NCBI GenBank assembly: GCA_963965975.1
Contig: OZ014418.1
Span: 3,484,775 to 3,548,774 of the forward strand
Reading direction: 5' to 3'
From: Xestospongia bergquistia
Lineage: Eukaryota > Porifera > Demospongiae > Haplosclerida > Petrosiidae
DNA: 64,000 nt
Each line of letters starts with the position of its first letter. Position 1 is the first letter of the stretch. Shown in pieces: positions 58,120 to 64,000 of the stretch. Made by a program: the position numbers and the translations under genes. The notes beneath the pieces are model-generated. The model saw only the letters and a program-made list of their open reading frames with translations, was not told the origin of the DNA and ran no database searches.

Positions 58120-60644
58120 CGGCCTTGCCAACTGGTCAGATTTTGTTACCATGTGTCAGATGGTCAGACAAAAGTCAGACTTTTTAAAATTACTTTACTG
58201 ATAATTAGAAAATTAGTAGCAATACACATGGCAGAGCAAGAGGAGCAATCTTTTGCAGAGGCGGATCTATTGGGGGGCCAGGCCCACTCTAAAATTTTGT
58301 CCCACCCACGTTACTTAGTGATGATTGATAGACCACGCCTCAATTAGTTATGATTAATCGCACCTCTATTAATAATTAGCCTCAAAGCCCACCCAAGAAC
58401 TTTTTCCTAGATCCACCCCTGATCTTTTGATACCACTTATAGCAGTGAAGCTAGTGATGAGTCAAGAGACAACTTCAACTAATGATCCTGAAACTAAACT
58501 ACAAATTACTCCTCCTGCTAAAAGGAAGAGAATTAGATGTGCATATAATGGTACATGGAAGAAATCCTATCCATGGAGCAAACCATATCCAGCAGGACGT
58601 AAGCACTATGGTTGGTGTATGTATTGCTCTAAGTCTGTCAACATCAAAGCTGGTAGTAATGAATTAAAAAGCATTCTTTGACAAAAGCACATAAATGAAA
58701 TGAAAAATCAATTCTTTCATCTACTTCACTCACTTCCTTAATAAATTAACATGATGTTGTGTGAGGAAAGATTCTTGTTGCAACGTTTATTGCTGAACAT
58801 CATGTAGCTATAAGAGCTGTTGATCATTTGACAGAATTAATTAAAACCATATGTCATGATTCTAAAATAGTGAGTAAAATGAGATTTCATAGAACCAAAG
58901 CAACCACATTGATCCAGGTTATTGCAAGTGACATACAATCCTTGTTGATAAATAAAGTCTGTAATAATTTCTTCAGCATTGCTTTTGAAGAAACTACCGA
59001 TGTGAGCACTACCAAGATTATGGTAACCATGCTGAGATATTTTGATGAAGCCTGTGGCTCTGTGAATACTATTCTGTACAAGATTGATGAAGTACCAATT
59101 ACTGATGCAGAGACTTTATTTAATGTTCTTGACAGTAACCTTACCAATGATTTGTTATCTTATGAGAAAATTGTGAGTGTAAGTACCGAAGGACCTAATG
59201 TAATGATAGGACTAAGAAATTCAGTTACATCACGACTAATAGAGAAACAACCAGCTATATTTTCTTTACATTGCCCATGCCATGTCAGTGCTCTTATTTC
59301 ATCTTATGCAGTAAAAAAGCTACCTAAGGACATTAGCAACTTGTGCGCGATATTTTTTATCATTTTAGTATGTCACCCAGACAAGAGTTCCTGTTTACTG
59401 AGTTTCAAAAATTTGTTGAGTGTAAACCACACAAGTTGCTACGTCCTACCCAAACTAGGTGGCTGAACTTGCAGCAAGTAGTTGACAGAACTTTAGAGCA
59501 ATACCCTGCCCTTGTGTCATACTTTAGAAGTTGTGAGGAAGAGTTAGTTTCAGTTATCAGAATTCGTTCTCAGCTTTAAAAATCATATCACAAAATGTTA
59601 CTACTCTTTTTATCTGAAGCTCTGCCAGTTCTTAATAGCTTTAACCTTTTAATACAAGCTGGAGGGATTACTATACACCTCCTTTATGGTGAAATGGAAA
59701 TGCTGTATCAAAACATTTTGATGGCTTTTCTCAGATGTGATGTTATAGTTCTAGTTTCTCAAGGCTCGTTAAAAGACCTCGAAGAATGTCTTCGTACAAT
59801 TTCTTGAGATTGGAACATTTCGAAATTGGTATTAACACTGAAGCTTACCTTCAAGAGTTGGTTGAAGGTGAGGGAAATGAAGAACAGAGAAGATATGTAT
59901 CTGAGAGAGAAATCCAACAAGTTTGTGAGATCTGTGTGGAGTTTTGGATTGAATCTCCCTGTCAAACAAGGAAACGACTTCCTTTGGATAATGCATTAAT
60001 CAAAAATTTAGAGTGGCTACAACCACAGGCTGTATCAAGATCAATTGCTATTACCAAGCAGGTAATAGAATGTGCTAAATGTTTGCCTAATGTGGTTCAA
60101 ACAGCTGAGATAGCACCAATAAAAAGAGAATGTACAGAAAACCTGTGCACTTCCATCAATAGTGACAGTGACATTATTCTTGACAAATACTGGACAAATG
60201 TATCTGTGATCAAGAATCCTGCCAATTTGCCTCACTTCCCTTTGCTTAGTAAACTGGCTAAGGCACTGCTCATATTTTTCCATAGTAATGTAGACTCAGA
60301 GCGTCTCTTTCTCAGTATAACTTGAGTAAGACAAAGCACAGGAATAGACTTAGTACTAAAATGATGAATGCACTACTTTTAATCAAGACAAACATCAAGT
60401 CTAATTGCTACAAGTTTTCACCGACCAAATCACTTTTAAGAGCCTCCAGATATCCTATTTCATCATTGAAAGACACATCAGAAAAATCAGACTCGGATGC
60501 TAATGAGTAATGAATAAACATTGTACTGAGTAACTTTTAGCATGGTCATATATATATATTCAGATAATTGTATGTTAATGTCAGATAAAATAAGACTTTT
60601 TTGCAAAACGTTCAGATTTGCATGTGAAAAAGTTGGCAACACTG
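58120..60644 (+). mobile_element. hAT transposase 4, near full length, carrying a MITE
   Basis: The right terminus reads, in inverted sense, CAGTGTTGCCAACTTTTTC (60,644 down). A weaker left match GGCCTTGCCAACTGG lies near 58,121. The ORF begins MAEQEEQSF at 58,231, is split by a 166-bp MITE, and continues with CAYNGTWKKSYPWSKPYPAG, HYGWCMYCSKSVNIK (zinc finger), FSIAFEETTDVSTTKIMVTM (catalytic region), VSVSTEGPNVMIGLRNSV, HKLLRPTQTRWLNLQQVVDR and, near the end, LPHFPLLSKLAKALLIFFHS and SERLF (dimerisation). Frame changes lie near 58,475, 59,345, 59,578, 59,800 and 60,325. Decayed but recognisable throughout. Confidence 0.85.
58256..58421. mobile_element. 166-bp hAT-type MITE with perfect 8-bp target duplication
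   Basis: Starts CAGAGGCGGATCTATTGG and ends, in inverted sense, CAGGGGTGGATCTAGG, giving 14-bp ends with two mismatches. It is flanked by identical 8-bp duplications ATCTTTTG (58,248-58,255 and 58,422-58,429). It encodes nothing and sits nine codons into the ORF of hAT 4. Confidence 0.96.
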
Positions 60645-60845
60645 CCATTAACCACCACACCCACTCTTTGTACTGTCTTACCTCCATGTAGTCACTTGTT
60701 CTCTTATCCAAACTACAGTTTACCTCCTACTGCAGATACAACCAATCCTTTGATAAATGCCCTGGAATTTACTTCACCACACCCTTGTTTCAATGATTAC
60801 TTGGTATATCCACCCACCAACTATGATATGACAATGAACACATAA
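60645..60845 (+). CDS. Possible C-terminal exon of an unknown (perhaps regulatory) gene
   Basis: Right after the hAT 4 terminus an open frame reads PLTTTPTLCTVLPPCSHLFS, YPNYSLPPTADTTN, LEFTSPHPCFNDYLVYPPT and ends NYDMTMNT, stop at 60,845. The Pro/Tyr/Thr-rich, low-charge composition is like the C-terminal tails of developmental transcription factors and unlike the transposases around it. It could be the last exon of the homeobox gene begun at 51,323, split off by insertions, but no splice site or linking exon proves this. Confidence 0.3.
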   Translation, partial: PLTTTPTLCTVLPPCSHLFSYPNYSLPPTADTTNPLINALEFTSPHPCFNDYLVYPPTNYDMTMNT

Positions 60846-61867
60846 TGTAAAATTGAAATGTGGTATTTTTGTTATTCAACTTTATTAGTTAATTTACCAA
60901 CTAAATATCTTTAAATTCAAATCATTTTTTTGACTTATTATTGTGCATTAATTTAATATTTACCAAGTTAAAAGCACAAGAAGTTAAGACAATGTATACA
61001 ACACAATAGAGTGTTGGTATACTAACAAAGGTTAACTATCTATAATACATTGATTGCAAATAAAAATAAAATACAGTGAGTACAAATAGAAGAGTGCTTT
61101 GATCATATGCTTCTTGTAAGTGGAATATATTCCTCTTATATGAAAGTAAGTATTAGCTATTTGTATGGACCAACCATTGTTTCTTTATTGAGTTTAGTTA
61201 ACTATTATAGTAAAATTATTTCAAATTCATCATCTGTAAACAGTACTCTCTAAATCAGCTCTTAAAGCATGACATTAATTGGAACTGTATTCCAGAATGT
61301 GATCAAAATGTAAGTACTGTTAAATAGAAATTAATGTCTTCAAAATTAGTACATCACATTAGTCAGTTACAAATTAGAACATCTAGTGATGATGCAGCAA
61401 TGGGATTGGTCCTTTAATTTTCGGTTGTAATGGTGATTGAGAAACATCATGTAGCATTCATCTCAGTACAGTGCAAAAAGAAAAAGAAAGTAGAAAAAGA
61501 TGCTCTTTTATTAGTATTTGACAGGTCCACTAATACTTGTACAGCAGAAATTTTATATTAATAACAGATCATAAAACCACCCTCCTAGACTTGCTGCTGC
61601 CTGATTGCAAAGGTAGGATATTTTTTATCTGCCTATACTTATGACATTGAAGGTCAATACACTCTGTTATGTACTAATACCGACACCTTCTCAAGATTGC
61701 TATTGACTTTAAGAAAAGGTTCAGCAGGTTCTTTTCACACTACACACAGAAATGTGTGAATCATGATCGAATATAATAAAATGTGTGGCAAAAGAAGGTA
61801 AAATGCTGAGAGAGAAAGCAAATGAATATAAAAAAGTATTGATCGAGGTAAAACAAAGTCTAGAAGA
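60846..61867. other. No gene recognised
   Basis: AT-rich sequence with no domain seen. Around 61,560-61,860 may be decayed gypsy sequence leading into the RNase H region. Confidence 0.5.
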
Positions 61868-63509
61868 ATGTTAGTAATGTGTCTTAAAAATTTGGAGAAA
61901 AAGAGATATAGGGCAGTAGTCAGAGAAGCCCATTGCTTTCATTTCACGTACTTTGACACCCACAGAAAAAAATTACTCACAACTGGAGAGGAAGGTCTGG
62001 CAGTGGTATTTGCTGTTAAAAAGTTCCATCAGTACTTTTTAGGGCGGAAATTTATCATATATTCAGATCATCAACCTTTGAAGCATTGGTTCAGTGAGAA
62101 CCACCCATGTCCCTCAGATGGCTGCTCCTAGGATCAAGTGATGGTCCCTATTTATAAGGTCTTATCAGTATGTTATCCAATACTGACCTGGTCACTAGAT
62201 TGCCAATGCTGATGCTTTTATCAGACTACCTATATCTGACAAAAAAGTTAAATTTTAGTTTTGAGGGTGGAGAGGTTGTTAATTTCTTTCTTAATCATCT
62301 TTCAGAGGCAAAAATTACAGCATCCCAGATCAGACACTGGACCAGTAAGGATCAAATTCTTTTTTGTGTACATCATTTCATTCTACATGGTTGGAATACC
62401 AGTAATTCTGGTGATTTACAACCTTCCTTTTATTGTTGAAATGAATTAAGCATCGCGGACGGCTGTGTACTATGTGGGTCACATGTCGTGATTCCACCTC
62501 AGGGTCATGCCATTGTGTTAGAACAACTTCATGACAGCACCAAATCGAAAGAAAAGTTTGGCTAGATCTTATATCTGGTGGCCGCATCTTGATTCTGATA
62601 TTGTTACTAAAGTAAGACACTGTAACATTTATCAAAACAATCGTTCATCACCCCGAAGGTCCCTTTACACCCATGGGGCCTATTAGACCTTGGACAAGAT
62701 TACATATAGACCATGCCGGACCCTTTCATGGTAAACTTTTTCTAGTAGTTGTAGATGCACATTCCAAATGGATAGATGTTCAGATTGTGAAATCTACAGC
62801 TTCCAATTCAACAATTGCAGTCTTACGTTACCTTTTTGCCACACACATGGCCTTCCAGAAGACATAGTATCAGACAATGGACCTGGTTTTAGAAGTTCTG
62901 CATCCAGCTTCAAACAAGTTGGCTGAACGTGCTGTCTAAAGTTTCAAGCATGCTGTCTTAAAAATAGAAGGACCCATGAAAACTTAGGTTAGCTTGATTT
63001 TTATTGAAATACTGTGTAACACCTCAGATTATCACGGGAGTTTCACCTTCTGAACTATTAATGGGAAGATGACTCCACACATCATTAGATTTACTACATC
63101 CAGACACTTCATGCAAAATGTCATAGAAACAAGACAAGTTGATTAGGAATAAAGCTCCTTATAAGTTTGAAATTGGTGACAAACTCTTCGCAAAATACTT
63201 CCATGAAACGGGAATGGATACCTGTAAAGGTTACAAAAGTCACTGGTCACTTTCAGATGCAAACACTGGCATTGTCCTAAGACGTCATGTTGACCATTTT
63301 AGACGTAACTATTCTGAGCACGTTTCACAGGAACCAGTTGAAGATTGGTGTATGTCAGATACGTTCACTCCAAATCCAGACCCTCCTGCAGTTCAAGTTG
63401 ATATACCACCACCTGCACAGGTTCGTCCAGTTGCTGTTTGCCATTCTACTCATGTACCTCAACCTGTTGATCATTTTGCACCCCTACTTCAAACTTAAGA
63501 GGGGGGAAA
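61868..63509 (+). mobile_element. Gypsy element, 3' part: RNase H, integrase, polypurine tract
   Basis: RNase H reads TTGEEGLAVVFAVKKFHQYF and IYSDHQPLKHWF near 61,995-62,090. The linker (ITASQIRHWTSKDQ) lies near 62,310, the integrase core (WTRLHIDHAGPFHGKLFLVV, DAHSKWIDV) near 62,685-62,790, and the C-terminal tail 63,139-63,498 (VLRRHVDHFRRNYSEHV, Pro-rich end). A purine tract AAGAGGGGGGAAA at 63,497-63,509 directly precedes the 3' LTR. A few breaks, moderately young. By LTR match and target repeats it is the other end of element B. Confidence 0.9.
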
Positions 63510-63699
63510 TGTGATTATTATGAATATGGTAATAATGTATAATATTTATGTATCCCAGAATATTCTACAATAAGCACATGTATCTATTGTGTGAGCACAT
63601 TTTGGAGCAGTGAGCTCTGTTTTTGTCATGTTGACTCTCTCTCTTGATTCTTATATATTTGTTGTTATATGTTGAATCAATCTCGGTCAGGTTACAACA
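63510..63699 (+). repeat. 3' LTR of gypsy family B
   Basis: 190 bp, TGTGATTATTATG to GGTTACAACA, immediately followed by TTGCC (63,700-63,704). It matches the LTRs at 38,624 and 42,267 with visible single-base and small length differences. Confidence 0.93.
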
Positions 63700-64000
63700 T
63701 TGCCCATAGTCATGATTATGAAACCAGACAACTCAATATGTATCAGTGGAGATTACAAAACCACTATAAATACAGCATCTAAGCTTGATACATCCTACCT
63801 GTTACCTAAAGTTGATTTTTCTCCTCGCTAGTGAGAGGGATGTTTCTCATTATTGTGGATCTGTCAATCACATATCAACAAGTAGAAATCGATCTATAGT
63901 CTCATCTATATACTAACATGAATACACACAAAGGGTTACACATAAACATGTAACTATCATTCAGATTCAACTCAGCACTGTTAATATGTCACCACCTGAT
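63700..64000 (+). mobile_element. Gypsy RT fragment flanking the 3' LTR (element A type)
   Basis: The translation (PIVPVMKPDNS... up to 20 residues at a time: VMIMKPDNSICISGDYK-like, then TTINTASKLDT and VDLSITYQQVEID) is the gypsy RT stretch that normally follows the RT-start region seen just left of the LTR at 42,267. Broken, and it continues out of the window. Confidence 0.8.

Overview
This is an AT-rich (roughly two-thirds A+T by eye), repeat-dense animal window with small canonical GT-AG introns and no operons or bacterial signals. The mix of families best fits a demosponge, and Amphimedon-like is my guess. It includes a secreted beta-helix plus multi-membrane-segment family, ankyrin genes built of 99-bp one-repeat exons, a HIRAN-like domain carried in a repeat, ZSWIM/MULE relics, piggyBac, several hATs, Ty3/gypsy, copia and a tyrosine-recombinase element. 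Species is inferred from gene content only.

Layout. 1-7 kb is a graveyard: a copia fossil running in from the left edge, a gypsy scrap, a tyrosine-recombinase scrap and a pogo-like transposase relic. 7.4-24 kb holds minus-strand ankyrin exons (six clean 99-bp phase-0 exons with good splice sites) buried in a ~643-bp tandem repeat and multiplied by a ~9.5-kb segmental duplication. 24.8-32.6 kb carries three tandem minus-strand members of a beta-helix/membrane protein family: one nearly whole (28,873-32,595) and two chimeric, decayed copies. A small plus-strand first-exon-like island with an NRF-1-type palindrome sits beside them. 33.3-33.6 kb is a two-exon coiled-coil gene fragment. 34.97-42.5 kb is a recent tandem duplication (two copies of ~3.9 and ~3.5 kb) that carries an old gypsy element already interrupted by the LTR of a second gypsy element.

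42.3-63.7 kb is the most striking part. Two LTRs of one gypsy family lie 21 kb apart, bracketed by the same 5-bp direct repeat (TTGCC) and by two pieces of one host-element reverse transcriptase region. Between them lie gag-to-RT (with a TA-flanked MITE carrying a HIRAN-like fragment), an antisense gypsy scrap, a 5'-truncated LINE, a ZSWIM/MULE gene whose middle is inverted in place, two piggyBacs, four hATs, an 8-bp-TSD MITE inside one hAT, a paired-like homeobox fragment with an intron at the classic 46/47 position, and finally RNase H-integrase of a gypsy element.

Little here looks like an intact working gene. The ankyrin exons, the beta-helix gene and perhaps the homeobox fragment are the host material; the rest is mostly decayed mobile DNA and recent duplications of it.
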